Shown here: piece after piece, positions 15,769 through 24,949 of the stretch
Layout: each line of letters starts with the position of its first letter
Numbering within the stretch: the first letter of the stretch is position 1
Origin: Clostridia bacterium
GTDB lineage: Bacteria; Bacillota; Clostridia; Monoglobales; Monoglobaceae
NCBI GenBank assembly: GCA_017546165.1
Contig: JAFYXL010000048.1
Span: 1-33,582 of the forward strand
DNA: 33,582 nucleotides
Direction: 5' to 3'
Position numbers and translations under genes: made by a program
Notes under the pieces: generated by a model
Told to the model about the DNA's origin: nothing
The model's database searches: none
The model's input: the letters and a program-made list of their open reading frames with translations, nothing else

Positions 15769-16239
15769 TTAGCCCTCAAGGAGCAGTTGTTCAATCTCGT
15801 CGTAGGATTGTTCTTTTGCAAGAACAAGCTCGGAAATCATAATATTTTTGGCATTGGAAAGCATTTTTCTTTCAGCATTTGAAAGAGATTTCTTTTTGTC
15901 GCGAAGCAGGAGAGTTTTTGCAACAGTTGCTACATCTAAAAGGTCTCCGCTTTTAAGCTTTTCAATGTTGTCTCTGTATCTTTGGTTCCAGTTATCATTG
16001 CAGTCTTCACCGCATTCGTGGAAATGGTTGATTGCTGTATTGGCGGCATCCTCTGATACTACTTTTCGAATGCCGATTGTTTCAGTATTGTTTACAGGGA
16101 GCATAACCTTCATATCGCTTACGGAAATTTGCATAACATAATATTTATGAACTTCCCCTAAGATTTTTTTCTCTTCAATATCGACAATGATGCCAGCTCC
16201 GTGCATTGGATAAACTATTCTGTCGCCTATGTGAAACAC
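15769..16239 (-). CDS. CarD/CdnL-type RNA polymerase-binding regulator
   Basis: 156 residues. The N-terminal RNA-polymerase interaction domain (FHIGDRIVYPMHGAGIIVDIEEKKILGE, then YYVMQI and MKVMLPVNN, about 1-60) is followed by a helical DNA-binding half (about 65-156; LKSGDLLDVATVAKTLLLRDKKKSLSNAERKML). CarD family proteins stabilise the open promoter complex, often at rRNA promoters. The start is GTG 16239 with AAGGGAAG upstream. Gene order with ispD and ispF is common in Clostridia. The 70-base gap to radA may hold a promoter, but none is clear. Confidence 0.93.
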   Translation of the reverse strand: MFHIGDRIVYPMHGAGIIVDIEEKKILGEVHKYYVMQISVSDMKVMLPVNNTETIGIRKVVSEDAANTAINHFHECGEDCNDNWNQRYRDNIEKLKSGDLLDVATVAKTLLLRDKKKSLSNAERKMLSNAKNIMISELVLAKEQSYDEIEQLLLEG

Positions 16240-16309
16240 TTAAAAGACTTCCCTTCAAACATTTAAGTTTTTTATTTTATATATACTTATTCATTATTTT
16301 TTGAATTTA

Positions 16310-17674
16310 TCAGCAGAATTTGTCGATTACCCCTTTAATATCGGAAAAAGGACAAACTTCTATATTTTTAAACTTTTTCAGCTTATTTAATCCAACTGAT
16401 GGAATAATACATTTTTTGAAACCCAATTTTTCACATTCTGAAATTCTTGATTCCAAAAAATTACAGTTTCTCAATTCCCCTGTCAGACCAACCTCGCCTA
16501 TGGCAACGGTGTCTGCATCAATTGAAATCCCCAGGTAGCTGGATGCAATTGCCAGGACCAAACCCAGATCTGCGGCTGGTTCTGTTATCCTAAGCCCGCC
16601 AACAATATTAACATATGCATCAAATGCAGACAGTCTAAGACCACCGCGTTTTTCAAGAACTGCCATAAGCATAAGAGCACGACCAAGGTCGGGACCTGAT
16701 GCCATTCTCCGGGGATTACCAAATGAAGTAGGTGACACAAGTGCCTGAACTTCTGCCAGCACCGGACGTGTCCCTTCCATAGTACATATTATACAGGAAC
16801 CGGGCACATTTTCAGGTCTGCCTGACAGCATTGCCTGTGACGGGTTAGGGATTTCCTGAAGACCTGAGCCGCACATTTCAAACACACCGATTTCATTGGT
16901 TGAACCGAAACGGTTTTTAACAGCCCTAAGCACACGGAAGGACTGGTGTCTGTCACCTTCAAAATAGAGTACTGAATCTACAATATGCTCAAGAATTTTA
17001 GGCCCTGCAAGGGAGCCTTCCTTTGTTACGTGACCTACTAAAAATACCGATATGGAATTTTCTTTTGCAATCTTCATAAGAACCGATGCAACATCACGGA
17101 TTTGAGCAATATTACCGGGGGTAGATTGAATCTCGGGGTTATACATAGTTTGCACCGAGTCCACAATCAAAATATCCGGTTTCTCTTTAAAAATACAGTC
17201 TATGATAAGGCTCATATTGGTCTCGGAATATATCTTCAGATTAGGAGTGGTAATTCCAAGACGATCCGCACGCAGTTTGATTTGGCGTTGGGATTCTTCG
17301 CCTGATACATACAAAATACTTTTTGTTTTTCCAATATATTCACAAATCTGGAGAAGTAGGGTGGATTTGCCGATGCCGGGATCACCCCCAACCAAAACAA
17401 GGGAACCACGGACAAGTCCACCGCCCAGAACACGGTCAAGCTCACTCATACCGGTGAGAGTACGTTCCTCGTCACCGGAGTCAATATCCGCAATGGTTTT
17501 AGGTGCGGAATTTGACGATGGGGTTGCCATAATAGCTACTTTGCTGCTTGATTTAGTGTCAACCACCACTTCTTCAATTATAGTGTTCCAGGAGTTGCAG
17601 GTTGTGCATTTACCCATCCATTTTGGATAGTTTGCGCCGCATTCGGAACATACATAGACAGTTTTTGATTTCAT
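16310..17674 (-). CDS. radA: DNA repair protein RadA (Sms)
   Basis: 454 residues. The zinc finger has Cys9, Cys12, Cys23 and Cys26. It is followed by a RecA-like ATPase with Walker A GGDPGIGKST (96-105), Walker B ILIVDSVQ and the RadA-specific KNRFG (near 254). The C-terminal Lon-protease-like domain (about 275-454; GRPENVPGSC, VGGLRITEPAADLGL) is complete. RadA drives branch migration of recombination intermediates. The gene lies 19 bases after folD. Confidence 0.97.
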   Translation of the reverse strand: MKSKTVYVCSECGANYPKWMGKCTTCNSWNTIIEEVVVDTKSSSKVAIMATPSSNSAPKTIADIDSGDEERTLTGMSELDRVLGGGLVRGSLVLVGGDPGIGKSTLLLQICEYIGKTKSILYVSGEESQRQIKLRADRLGITTPNLKIYSETNMSLIIDCIFKEKPDILIVDSVQTMYNPEIQSTPGNIAQIRDVASVLMKIAKENSISVFLVGHVTKEGSLAGPKILEHIVDSVLYFEGDRHQSFRVLRAVKNRFGSTNEIGVFEMCGSGLQEIPNPSQAMLSGRPENVPGSCIICTMEGTRPVLAEVQALVSPTSFGNPRRMASGPDLGRALMLMAVLEKRGGLRLSAFDAYVNIVGGLRITEPAADLGLVLAIASSYLGISIDADTVAIGEVGLTGELRNCNFLESRISECEKLGFKKCIIPSVGLNKLKKFKNIEVCPFSDIKGVIDKFC

Positions 17675-17693
17675 ATAGGTATCCTACTTTTTA

Positions 17694-18545
17694 CTATTTA
17701 ATTTTACTGTTTTTTGCTGCAGTAAAAGTATTTTTCATAAGCATTGCAATTGTCATAGGTCCAACCCCTCCCGGGACCGGTGTTATTGCACCTGCAATTT
17801 TTTCTACATTCTCAAAATCTACATCACCTACAAGCGCACCGTTTTCAAGTCGGTTCATACCTACGTCGATTACAACAGCACCGGGCTTTACCATATCCTG
17901 TGAGATAAAGTTGGCTTTACCTACTGCGGCAACCAATATATCCGCAGTTTTTGTAACTTCTTTGAGGTTTTTGGTGCGTGAGTGACAGGTGGTTACAGTA
18001 CCATTTTTGTGGAGAAGCAGCATACTCATAGGTTTGCCAACGATATTACTTCTTCCAACAACTACACAGGTTTTACCTTCAACTTCAACGCCACTCTCTG
18101 CAATAAGTTCCATTATTCCTGCAGGAGTACAGGGCACAAAATCGTAGTCTCCTATCATTATTTTACCCACATTTACAGGGTGGAAGGCATCAACATCTTT
18201 TTCCGGACGGATTGCATTGATGACAGATTTTTCGTCCAGATGTTTAGGGAGAGGAAGTTGTACCAGAATTCCGTGAATTTTCTGGTCATCATTTAGTTTT
18301 TCGATAAGTGAGAGAAGTTCATCCTGAGTAGTTTCTTCAGGCAATGCAAACATTTCAGAATGCATACCAAGCTCTTTGCACATAGCCTCTTTTCTGCCAA
18401 CATAAACTTTAGAGGCCGGGTCTTCACCTACTATGATTACGGCGAGACCGGGAAGAATCCCCTCGGCTTTCAGTGCTTCGATTTCCTTTTTCAGATTTTC
18501 TTTTATTCTTGCGGATACTGTCTTTCCGCTGAGTAATGTTGCCAT
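17694..18545 (-). CDS. folD: Bifunctional methylenetetrahydrofolate dehydrogenase/cyclohydrolase
   Basis: 283 residues. It interconverts 5,10-methylene- and 10-formyl-tetrahydrofolate with NADP. YVGRK (Tyr48, Lys52) and [11 protein letters not shown] hold catalytic residues; [11 protein letters not shown] replaces the common DVDGF. The nucleotide-binding stretch is [20 protein letters not shown] lies 9 bases before its ATG, within the 3' part of ygiQ. The ygiQ frame overlaps the first 41 codons. In Bacillus folD sits between nusB and xseA; here it has moved and a TsaD-like gene occupies that place. Confidence 0.97.
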   Translation of the reverse strand: MATLLSGKTVSARIKENLKKEIEALKAEGILPGLAVIIVGEDPASKVYVGRKEAMCKELGMHSEMFALPEETTQDELLSLIEKLNDDQKIHGILVQLPLPKHLDEKSVINAIRPEKDVDAFHPVNVGKIMIGDYDFVPCTPAGIMELIAESGVEVEGKTCVVVGRSNIVGKPMSMLLLHKNGTVTTCHSRTKNLKEVTKTADILVAAVGKANFISQDMVKPGAVVIDVGMNRLENGALVGDVDFENVEKIAGAITPVPGGVGPMTIAMLMKNTFTAAKNSKIK

Positions 18546-20352
18546 TTTTGAAATCTCCTTTACGAGGTTTTATCAAGCAATCCGGACCAAAACCACATAG
18601 GTCAAGCCGGTTCGCTTTTTTCAGAGCTGCCAACACAAGTGAATAATTCTCAGGAGCCCTGTATTGTAACAATGCTCTTTGCATTTGTTTTTCCTTATAA
18701 TCCTTAGGTACGTAAACCGTATTCATTGTTCGAGGGTCAATTCCTGTATAATACATACAGGTTGATATGCTGCCGGGAGTTGGGTAAAAGTCCTGAACCT
18801 GTTCCGGATTAATTTTGTTGCGGTTAAGGTATTCAGCAAGCTTTATTGCATCCTTTAACGTACTTCCCGGATGGGAGGACATAAGATAAGGGACGATATA
18901 TTGTTTTTTACCTGTCGCTTGATTCACCTTTTCAAATCTTTGGACAAACTTTTCATACACATCAGCAGAGGGCTTGCCCATAAACTTAAGAACATTATCT
19001 GAAATATGTTCAGGAGCAACCCGCAGCTGACCGCTGATATGATGCTGACAGAGTTCTTTAAGGAATGAACTATCCTTATCGGCAAGCAGGTAGTCAAAAC
19101 GTATTCCTGAACGGATAAATACTTTTTTTACTTTTGGTAATCTTCTTAGTTTTCGCAAAAGCTCAAGATAATCACTGTGTGAAACCTCAAGGTTTTTGCA
19201 AGGGGTAGGAAACAGGCATTGTCTGTCTTTGCAAACGCCGTATTTAAGCTGCTTTTGACAAGCTGGGGTACGGAAGTTTGCGGTAGGCCCCCCTACGTCG
19301 TGGATATATCCTTTGAAGTTTGGTTTTTGAGTAAGTTTTTCCGCTTCGCGCAAAATAGATTCATGACTTCGTGATGTTACTGTTCTGCCTTGGTGGAAAG
19401 CAAGTGTACAAAAGTTACAGGAGCCAAAGCAACCACGACAGGAAGTAATGCTGAATTCAATTTCTGATATAGCGGGGACACCCCCGTCTTTTTCGTAAAT
19501 GGGATGGTATGTCCCTTCATATGGAAGTTCGTAAATGCGGTCAAGTTCATCGGAAGTGAGGGGGCTTGACGGTGGGAGTTGAACCAGATATTTATCGCCA
19601 TTATCTTTTTGAACAATAGGTTTGCCACGGCGAAAATCCTGCTCTTCATACTGTACTTTTGCTGCCTTGGCATAGAGCTTTTTATCCTCACTGACTTCGC
19701 TAAAAGATGGGATAATTATGGAATCTTCCGGAAGAGTTCCCTTGGTGCTTTCAAGATAACAGGTGCCCGGAACGCTTTTTATTTCATTAACCGGAACTCC
19801 CATATCAAGAAGCTTTGCGATTTCAACAATCTGATGCTCTCCCATACCGTAAATCAATAGGTCTGCTCCGCTATCAACAAGGATGCTTCGCCTTACCTTG
19901 TCGGACCAATAGTCGTAATGGGCAAAACGCCTGAGGCTTGCCTCGACCCCACCGATTATGACAGGTATTTTTTTACCAAAGGCTTCACGGATGCGGTTGC
20001 AATAAACAACGGTGGCTCTGTCAGGACGACATCCCGCTTTGCCGCCGGGTGAATAAAGGTCGGTAGAACGGACTTTTTTTGATACTGTATAGTGATTTAC
20101 CATAGGGTCGATATTACCGGATGATACCAAAAAGCCAAGACGCGGCTCCCCAAGGACTTTAAAATCATCACAACTGTGCCAATCAGGTTGCGAAATAATG
20201 CCTATGGTAAAACCTTCAGCCACCAATACTCTTGAAATAATAGCGTGGCCAAAACTTGAGTGGTCAACATAAGCATCACCTATTACAAAAACGAAGTCCA
20301 GTTTGTCTATATTTTGTTTTTTCATATCCTTCTTCGAAACAGGAAGAAACAT
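18424..20352 (-). CDS. YgiQ family radical SAM protein
   Basis: 642 residues. An N-terminal cobalamin-like/UPF0313 region ([18 protein letters not shown], then [23 protein letters not shown]) precedes a radical SAM core with Cys308, Cys312 and Cys315 in [11 protein letters not shown], and VGGPTANFR. The family end block, [12 protein letters not shown] and GPDCLI (to about residue 595), is present. Substrate unknown. The last 40 residues are a basic, Ser/Arg/Lys-rich tail read from the same bases as the start of folD in another frame. It has its own promoter, the ribosome-binding site GAGAGG, and probably leads the folD-radA-carD-ispD-ispF run. Confidence 0.93.
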   Translation of the reverse strand: MFLPVSKKDMKKQNIDKLDFVFVIGDAYVDHSSFGHAIISRVLVAEGFTIGIISQPDWHSCDDFKVLGEPRLGFLVSSGNIDPMVNHYTVSKKVRSTDLYSPGGKAGCRPDRATVVYCNRIREAFGKKIPVIIGGVEASLRRFAHYDYWSDKVRRSILVDSGADLLIYGMGEHQIVEIAKLLDMGVPVNEIKSVPGTCYLESTKGTLPEDSIIIPSFSEVSEDKKLYAKAAKVQYEEQDFRRGKPIVQKDNGDKYLVQLPPSSPLTSDELDRIYELPYEGTYHPIYEKDGGVPAISEIEFSITSCRGCFGSCNFCTLAFHQGRTVTSRSHESILREAEKLTQKPNFKGYIHDVGGPTANFRTPACQKQLKYGVCKDRQCLFPTPCKNLEVSHSDYLELLRKLRRLPKVKKVFIRSGIRFDYLLADKDSSFLKELCQHHISGQLRVAPEHISDNVLKFMGKPSADVYEKFVQRFEKVNQATGKKQYIVPYLMSSHPGSTLKDAIKLAEYLNRNKINPEQVQDFYPTPGSISTCMYYTGIDPRTMNTVYVPKDYKEKQMQRALLQYRAPENYSLVLAALKKANRLDLCGFGPDCLIKPRKGDFKNGNITQRKDSIRKNKRKSEKGNRSTESRGDSSRSRRNHSR

Positions 20353-20391
20353 AATAAAAACCTCTCAATTGCAACAAATCATATATACCTT

Positions 20392-20420
20392 ATTTTACCA
20401 CGAAAATTAATTTTTTTCAA
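20392..20420 (-). promoter_or_regulatory. Sigma-A promoter of ygiQ
   Basis: TTGAAA (20420-20415), 17-base spacer, TAAAAT (20397-20392), divergent from the ACT-protein promoter 24 bases away. Confidence 0.65.
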
Positions 20421-20443
20421 CAGCTTTTTTGTACAAATTTTAC

Positions 20444-20472
20444 TTGACCGAATGAGGATAAAGATGTATAAT
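20444..20472 (+). promoter_or_regulatory. Sigma-A promoter of the ACT-UPF0210 operon
   Basis: TTGACC (20444-20449), 17-base spacer, perfect TATAAT (20467-20472), 39 bases before the start codon. Confidence 0.85.
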
Positions 20473-20511
20473 TTTAGAAGTATTTAAAGTTATACATAAA
20501 AGGAGAATAAT

Positions 20512-20781
20512 ATGAGAGCAATTGTTACGGTTATGGGTATTGATAAAACAGGTATTATAGCAAAGGTAAGCACCTGCTTGTTTGAAAATGGTGTTAATAT
20601 TCTTGATATTAACCAAACAATTATGGGAAATATTTTCACAATGGTTATGCTTGTGGAACTTGGCAAAGAGTCAAGCGACAGTGCTAAAGTGCTTTGCGAA
20701 CTTGAAAAAATAGGCAATGAAATCGGCGTTGATATACGTATGCAGAATGAAGAAATATTCAATTCAATGCACAGAATCTAA
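20512..20781 (+). CDS. ACT domain protein (UPF0237)
   Basis: 89 residues, a single ACT domain (beta-alpha-beta-beta-alpha-beta). The opening RAIVTVMGIDKTGIIAKVSTCLFENGVNILDINQTI is characteristic of the UPF0237 family. ACT domains sense small molecules, often amino acids. The pairing with a UPF0210 gene directly downstream (18-base gap) is a conserved arrangement in many bacteria and archaea, which suggests regulator and enzyme or partner proteins. The ribosome-binding site is AAAGGAGAATA. Confidence 0.93.
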   Translation: MRAIVTVMGIDKTGIIAKVSTCLFENGVNILDINQTIMGNIFTMVMLVELGKESSDSAKVLCELEKIGNEIGVDIRMQNEEIFNSMHRI

Positions 20782-20799
20782 AATCCATCTGGAGGAAAT

Positions 20800-22158
20800 A
20801 TGATTAATACAAGAGAAATTATGGAAACAATCAAGATGATTGATGATCAGCATCTTGATATAAGAACTATCACAATGGGAATATCCTTGCTTGATTGTAT
20901 TGACAGTGACGCAAAGCGTTGCTGTGAAAAGATTTATGACAAAATTACAAGATATGCAAAAGACCTTGTCAGGACCGGCGAGGATATCAGCCGTCAGTAC
21001 GGTATTCCTATTATTAATAAGCGAATATCTGTTACACCTATTGCAATGATTGCAGGGGCAACAGATGCAAAGGATTATGTTTGCTTTGCGGAGACTTTGA
21101 ATCGTGCGGCAATTGAAACAGGGGTCAATTTTATAGGCGGTTTTTCGGCGCTTGTTCACAAAGGCTTTGCAAAGGGCGATCGTATATTGATTGAGTCTAT
21201 ACCTGAGGCACTTGCTACAACAGACAGGGTTTGTTCGTCAGTTGGTGTTGCAACGACCAAGGCCGGTATCAATATGGATGCGGTAAAGCTTATGGGCGAA
21301 ACTGTAGTAAAGACAGCTCAGCTCACCGCTGACAGAGATTCATTCGGTTGTGCAAAGCTGGTTGTTTTTGCAAATGCGGTTGAGGATAATCCTTTTATGG
21401 CAGGGGCATTCCACGGCGTGGGTGAAGGTGATGCTGTTATCAATGTAGGTGTTAGCGGTCCCGGCGTTGTAAAGTCTGCTCTTGAAAAGGTAAAAGGTGC
21501 AGAGTTTGGTGTTGTTGCTGATACCATCAAAAAAACTGCATTCAAAATTACCCGTATGGGTCAGCTTGTTGCTCAAGAAGCATCAAGAAGACTCAATATA
21601 CCTTTTGGTATTGTTGATTTGTCACTTGCTCCAACCCCTGAGATTGGTGATAGTGTGGCTTATATACTGGAGGAAATGGGCCTCGAAAAATGCGGTACAC
21701 ACGGCACAACTGCAGCTCTTGCTCTTCTTAATGATGCGGTTAAGAAAGGTGGAGTTATGGCGTCTAGTTATGTAGGTGGTCTTAGTGGTGCGTTTATTCC
21801 TGTCAGCGAGGATGCGGGTATGATTGCAGCAGCTGAATGTGGAGCACTTACACTTGACAAGCTTGAGGCAATGACCTGCGTATGCTCAGTTGGCCTTGAT
21901 ATGATTGCCGTTCCCGGTGATACATCGGCTTCCACAATCTCTGCAATTATCGCAGATGAGGCGGCTATTGGTATGATAAATCAAAAAACAACGGCTGTAC
22001 GTATAATTCCCGTTATGGGCAAAGGTGTTGGTGAGACTGTTGAATTTGGCGGACTGCTCGGTTATGCACCCATTATGCCTGTTCACGGCTATTCCAGTGA
22101 AGAATTTATTGCAAGGGGCGGTCGGATTCCTGCTCCTATTCACAGTCTTAAAAATTAA
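20800..22158 (+). CDS. PFL family protein (UPF0210/DUF711)
   Basis: 452 residues of the UPF0210 family, whose fold relates to pyruvate formate-lyase but whose reaction is not established. Typical stretches are [72 protein letters not shown] and [10 protein letters not shown] see no glycine-radical motif. It forms an operon with the ACT protein upstream, and the DUF4430 lipoprotein follows by 30 bases with no promoter seen. The ribosome-binding site is TGGAGGAAAT. Confidence 0.93.
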   Translation: MINTREIMETIKMIDDQHLDIRTITMGISLLDCIDSDAKRCCEKIYDKITRYAKDLVRTGEDISRQYGIPIINKRISVTPIAMIAGATDAKDYVCFAETLNRAAIETGVNFIGGFSALVHKGFAKGDRILIESIPEALATTDRVCSSVGVATTKAGINMDAVKLMGETVVKTAQLTADRDSFGCAKLVVFANAVEDNPFMAGAFHGVGEGDAVINVGVSGPGVVKSALEKVKGAEFGVVADTIKKTAFKITRMGQLVAQEASRRLNIPFGIVDLSLAPTPEIGDSVAYILEEMGLEKCGTHGTTAALALLNDAVKKGGVMASSYVGGLSGAFIPVSEDAGMIAAAECGALTLDKLEAMTCVCSVGLDMIAVPGDTSASTISAIIADEAAIGMINQKTTAVRIIPVMGKGVGETVEFGGLLGYAPIMPVHGYSSEEFIARGGRIPAPIHSLKN

Positions 22159-22188
22159 TTTAAAATATAACTTGGGAGTTGAATTATT

Positions 22189-22683
22189 ATGAAAAAGTTA
22201 ACAAAGGTTTTAGGTATAACAATTCTTTCGGCAATGCTGGCGTTTTTGTGTGCGTGCGGACAGCAGAACGGTCAGGCAACAGATGACGCACAAAAGCAGG
22301 TTTGTACTCTGACTATAAAATGTGAAACTATACTCAAAAATATGGACAAGCTTAATCCTGAAAAAAAGGATCTCATTCCTGAGACGGGAATTATATTTTC
22401 ATCAGATAATGTTTCGTTTAGCCAGGGTGACAGCCTTTTTGATATATTGAAACAAGAATTACAAAAAGAAAAAATCCATATGGCTTTTGTAGAAAATACT
22501 TCTTCGGGCACTACATATATTGAAGGAATAAATAATATCTATGCGGCAGACTGCGGCGAACTTTCAGGCTGGATTTATATGGTAAACGGTGAAAGTGTCT
22601 ATGAAGGTTGCACAGAATATTTCCCACAAAATGGAGATGTGATTGAATGGGTTTATACCTGTGATATGGGAAATGATATTTAG
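22189..22683 (+). CDS. DUF4430 lipoprotein
   Basis: 164 residues. The N-terminus is a lipoprotein signal (KKLTKVLGITILSAMLAFLCAC), with a likely lipidated Cys at about residue 23 followed by GQQNG. The mature part is one DUF4430 (transcobalamin-like C-terminal) domain: LTIKCETI, DSLFDILKQEL, GWIYMVNGESVYEGC and NGDVIEWVY. Such domains bind ligands or attach to surface partners on the outside of the cell; cobalamin binding is not shown by this sequence. It is the third gene of the ACT-UPF0210 run, followed by a strong terminator. Confidence 0.88.
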   Translation: MKKLTKVLGITILSAMLAFLCACGQQNGQATDDAQKQVCTLTIKCETILKNMDKLNPEKKDLIPETGIIFSSDNVSFSQGDSLFDILKQELQKEKIHMAFVENTSSGTTYIEGINNIYAADCGELSGWIYMVNGESVYEGCTEYFPQNGDVIEWVYTCDMGNDI

Positions 22684-22712
22684 ATAAAGTAAAAGTGTTT
22701 TAAATTAAGTAT

Positions 22713-22757
22713 AAAAATCCCCTGTAACACAAATAAGTGTTACAGGGGATTTTTGTA
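22713..22757. terminator. Bidirectional terminator between the DUF4430 and carboxypeptidase genes
   Basis: AAAAATCCCCTGTAACAC (22713-22730) pairs perfectly over 18 bp with GTGTTACAGGGGATTTTT (22737-22754). Both strands carry the T run. Confidence 0.93.
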
Positions 22758-22808
22758 TTAAAAGAGATTAATTTATGTCTCGCTTAATAGCCGCATTTGT
22801 GATAGATT

Positions 22809-23951
22809 TTATTCAAAACAGGTAATCCAGGCATAAAAAAGCTTTTTAAAGGTTTTTCCAAACCCGGTTTTTGAAGTTTTAAAAATAGCTTTTCTTTCAG
22901 CAATATCTGCGTTAGCGATAAGGGGAAATTCTCCGCAATTAGTATCATTGATTTTTACTTTTAGCGTACCCAAAACGTCTCCTGCGCTTACAGGAGCGGT
23001 AAGCTCTTCAAAGGGCTCGGCGGAGATTTTGATGAGGGACTCTTCGCCTTGTTTTATGGGTATGTAAATATCATTGGGTACTATTAAATCAACTTTATCT
23101 ACCTCTCCGTTTTTCAAAGGTGCAGTAGTAATTACTTCATTACTGCTTTTTACTTTGTGGGGGGTAAAGGTGGAGTAAGCGCTGTCAAAAAGGTTTTTGT
23201 GGTCTGACCAATCGTCAGGGTCATTCAGGGTTACACAAATGAGTTTTAAACCATTCTTTTCTACAGCGGTAACAAGACATCTGCCTGTAGCTTTTGTAAA
23301 ACCTGTTTTTACTCCGATGCAACCATCATACATACTTAAAAACTTATTGTGGTTAACAAGATGACGGGGAAAGCCACCTTCGGTTTGAGGCAGGGATTTG
23401 GATTTGGTTGCAACGATATCGCGGAATAGGGGATTTTTTATAGCATAGGCAGTTATTTTTGCCAGGTCGTAGGCTGTGGTAAAGTGATTTTCATCGGATA
23501 GGCCGTGAGGATTTGTAAAGCTTGTGTCAAAAGCCCCGATTTCCAAAGCTTTCTTGTTCATCAGCTCTGCAAATTTTTGGGTAGAGCCGGAGATACTTTC
23601 TGCGATTGCTGTTGCGGCATCATTACCCGATACAAGCATAAGACCATAGACAAGGTCGGAAAGCCTCAATTTTTCATTTGGAGCAAGATACATTGACGAG
23701 CCTTCTACACCGGAGGCGGTTTTTGATATAGTGACGATTTTCTCCATATCGCCATATTCAAGTGCACAAAGGGCGGTCATAATTTTGGTAGTGCTTGCCA
23801 TACCACGTCTTTCACGGGAATTGTGCTCAAAGAGAATTCGACCCGAAGCAGCGTCTAAAACCACGGCACTTCGGGCGGATATTGCAAAAGTGTTTATGGG
23901 GATAATTCCAATTAGAAATATTATTAAAAATAAAATGCAAAGTTTCTTCAA
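22809..23951 (-). CDS. D-alanyl-D-alanine carboxypeptidase (DacF-like, class C low-mass PBP)
   Basis: 380 residues. It removes the terminal D-Ala from peptidoglycan peptides outside the membrane. After a signal peptide (about 1-23), the active-site STTK (Ser53, Lys56), SGN (108-110) and KTG (215-217) are all intact. A PBP5-like beta domain (about 260-350) and a C-terminal amphipathic helix (KKLFYAWITCF) follow. TTG 23951 is chosen because GAGGTGA stands six bases before it and gives the signal-peptide start MKKLCILF; GTG 23960 is possible but would use that site as its start codon. An inverted repeat abuts the ribosome-binding site. Sporulation control (as for dacF) is only a possibility. Confidence 0.92.
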   Translation of the reverse strand: MKKLCILFLIIFLIGIIPINTFAISARSAVVLDAASGRILFEHNSRERRGMASTTKIMTALCALEYGDMEKIVTISKTASGVEGSSMYLAPNEKLRLSDLVYGLMLVSGNDAATAIAESISGSTQKFAELMNKKALEIGAFDTSFTNPHGLSDENHFTTAYDLAKITAYAIKNPLFRDIVATKSKSLPQTEGGFPRHLVNHNKFLSMYDGCIGVKTGFTKATGRCLVTAVEKNGLKLICVTLNDPDDWSDHKNLFDSAYSTFTPHKVKSSNEVITTAPLKNGEVDKVDLIVPNDIYIPIKQGEESLIKISAEPFEELTAPVSAGDVLGTLKVKINDTNCGEFPLIANADIAERKAIFKTSKTGFGKTFKKLFYAWITCFE

Positions 23952-23960
23952 GACATTCAC

Positions 23961-23983
23961 CTCATAATTTAATATATTATGAG
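23961..23983. repeat. 8-bp inverted repeat at the carboxypeptidase translation start
   Basis: CTCATAAT (23961-23968) and ATTATGAG (23976-23983) are exact reverse complements, 7 bases apart. On the mRNA the stem ends on the GAG of the GAGGTG ribosome-binding site. Confidence 0.55.
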
Positions 23984-23998
23984 TGCGTGTCCTATATA

Positions 23999-24862
23999 CT
24001 ATTTATTGATATATTCTTTTAACTGTGGCATAACTTTTTTTGCAGTGTTGTAGCCGTCGTCATACATTGCTCTAAGCTTTTCGGGATGTCTTTCGGTACG
24101 TGAAAACCCTGTGGTGTCAGTGGGTGTTATTACAAACAGCTCACCCTTGTCTGACAGGTCAAACAGTTCCTTGCGTGAACGGTTGTAGTTTTCGTGGCGG
24201 GCAAGAAGTGTTTTTGAGAATTCAGGATATTTGCTGTATATCCGACTGGCCAGCGTCTCTGACAAGGCGCCGGATTTTGAGTATGACCGTTCACGGGTCA
24301 ATACAGCGATAACTTTGTCACATCCGTCATCAAGGGCACGCCTGAATGGAATTGGATCGCTTATGCCACCATCCATATAAAGATTGTCGTCGATTTTTTC
24401 AGGCTTAAATATAATAGGAAGAGCACAGCTTGCCCAAATAAGATCTATGTGGCGATCCCAATCATCACAAGGCAGATTGTGATATTCAGGTTTTCCTGTG
24501 TTGAGGTTTGTAAGTACCGCAATTACTTCTTTGTCCACGCTGTTTTTTGCAAAGGCATCAAAATCAAAGGGGACTATTTCTTTTGGAATTGCGTGAAAGG
24601 CAAATGCTTTGTTGTAATACGAACGGTTTTTTGTATCAAAAAGGTGTTTTGCACCCATATAACGTTTGTCGTGCATATAACCTACTGAAAGTTCAAGGTT
24701 TCTGCCAATCTGACGGGAAACATAGCTTGTTCCGTAGGCGATACCTGCTGAAACACCTATTACATAGTCTGCAAAAATCTCTTCTTCTAAAAGTGCATCC
24801 ATTACACCGCAGGAAAAAAGGCTGCGGCTGGCGCCACCCTCTAAAACCAGTCCAAGTTTCAT
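23999..24862 (-). CDS. Patatin-like phospholipase family protein
   Basis: 287 residues of the bacterial patatin family (YjjU type), serine hydrolases acting on lipid acyl esters. EGGASR (8-13) is the oxyanion loop, GVSAG holds nucleophile Ser38, and DGG with Asp164 completes the catalytic dyad. There is no signal peptide, so it is cytoplasmic or membrane-associated. The ribosome-binding site is AAGGAAAGGTG. Just 22 bases upstream is the terminator of the haemolysin III gene, leaving little room for a promoter; expression may rely on read-through or an overlapping promoter. The carboxypeptidase start follows after about 47 bases. Confidence 0.93.
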   Translation of the reverse strand: MKLGLVLEGGASRSLFSCGVMDALLEEEIFADYVIGVSAGIAYGTSYVSRQIGRNLELSVGYMHDKRYMGAKHLFDTKNRSYYNKAFAFHAIPKEIVPFDFDAFAKNSVDKEVIAVLTNLNTGKPEYHNLPCDDWDRHIDLIWASCALPIIFKPEKIDDNLYMDGGISDPIPFRRALDDGCDKVIAVLTRERSYSKSGALSETLASRIYSKYPEFSKTLLARHENYNRSRKELFDLSDKGELFVITPTDTTGFSRTERHPEKLRAMYDDGYNTAKKVMPQLKEYINK

Positions 24863-24884
24863 TGTGAATCACCTTTCCTTTCAA

Positions 24885-24921
24885 GAAATAAAGGCAAAAC
24901 AACCGATACCGTTGCTTTGCC
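24885..24921 (-). terminator. Terminator of the haemolysin III family gene
   Basis: On the minus strand GGCAAAGCAAC (24921-24911) pairs with GTTGTTTTGCC (24903-24893), with one G-T wobble, followed by TTTATTTCTT. Confidence 0.75.
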
Positions 24922-24949
24922 GAAGTGTGTTTTTAGAATATTAAAAAGT

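Noticed and set aside
15741..15827. Longer N-terminus for ispD overlapping carD
   Set aside because: ATG 15740 has GGAGG at the right distance and opens directly into the family domain; the extension is the carD 3' end in another frame.
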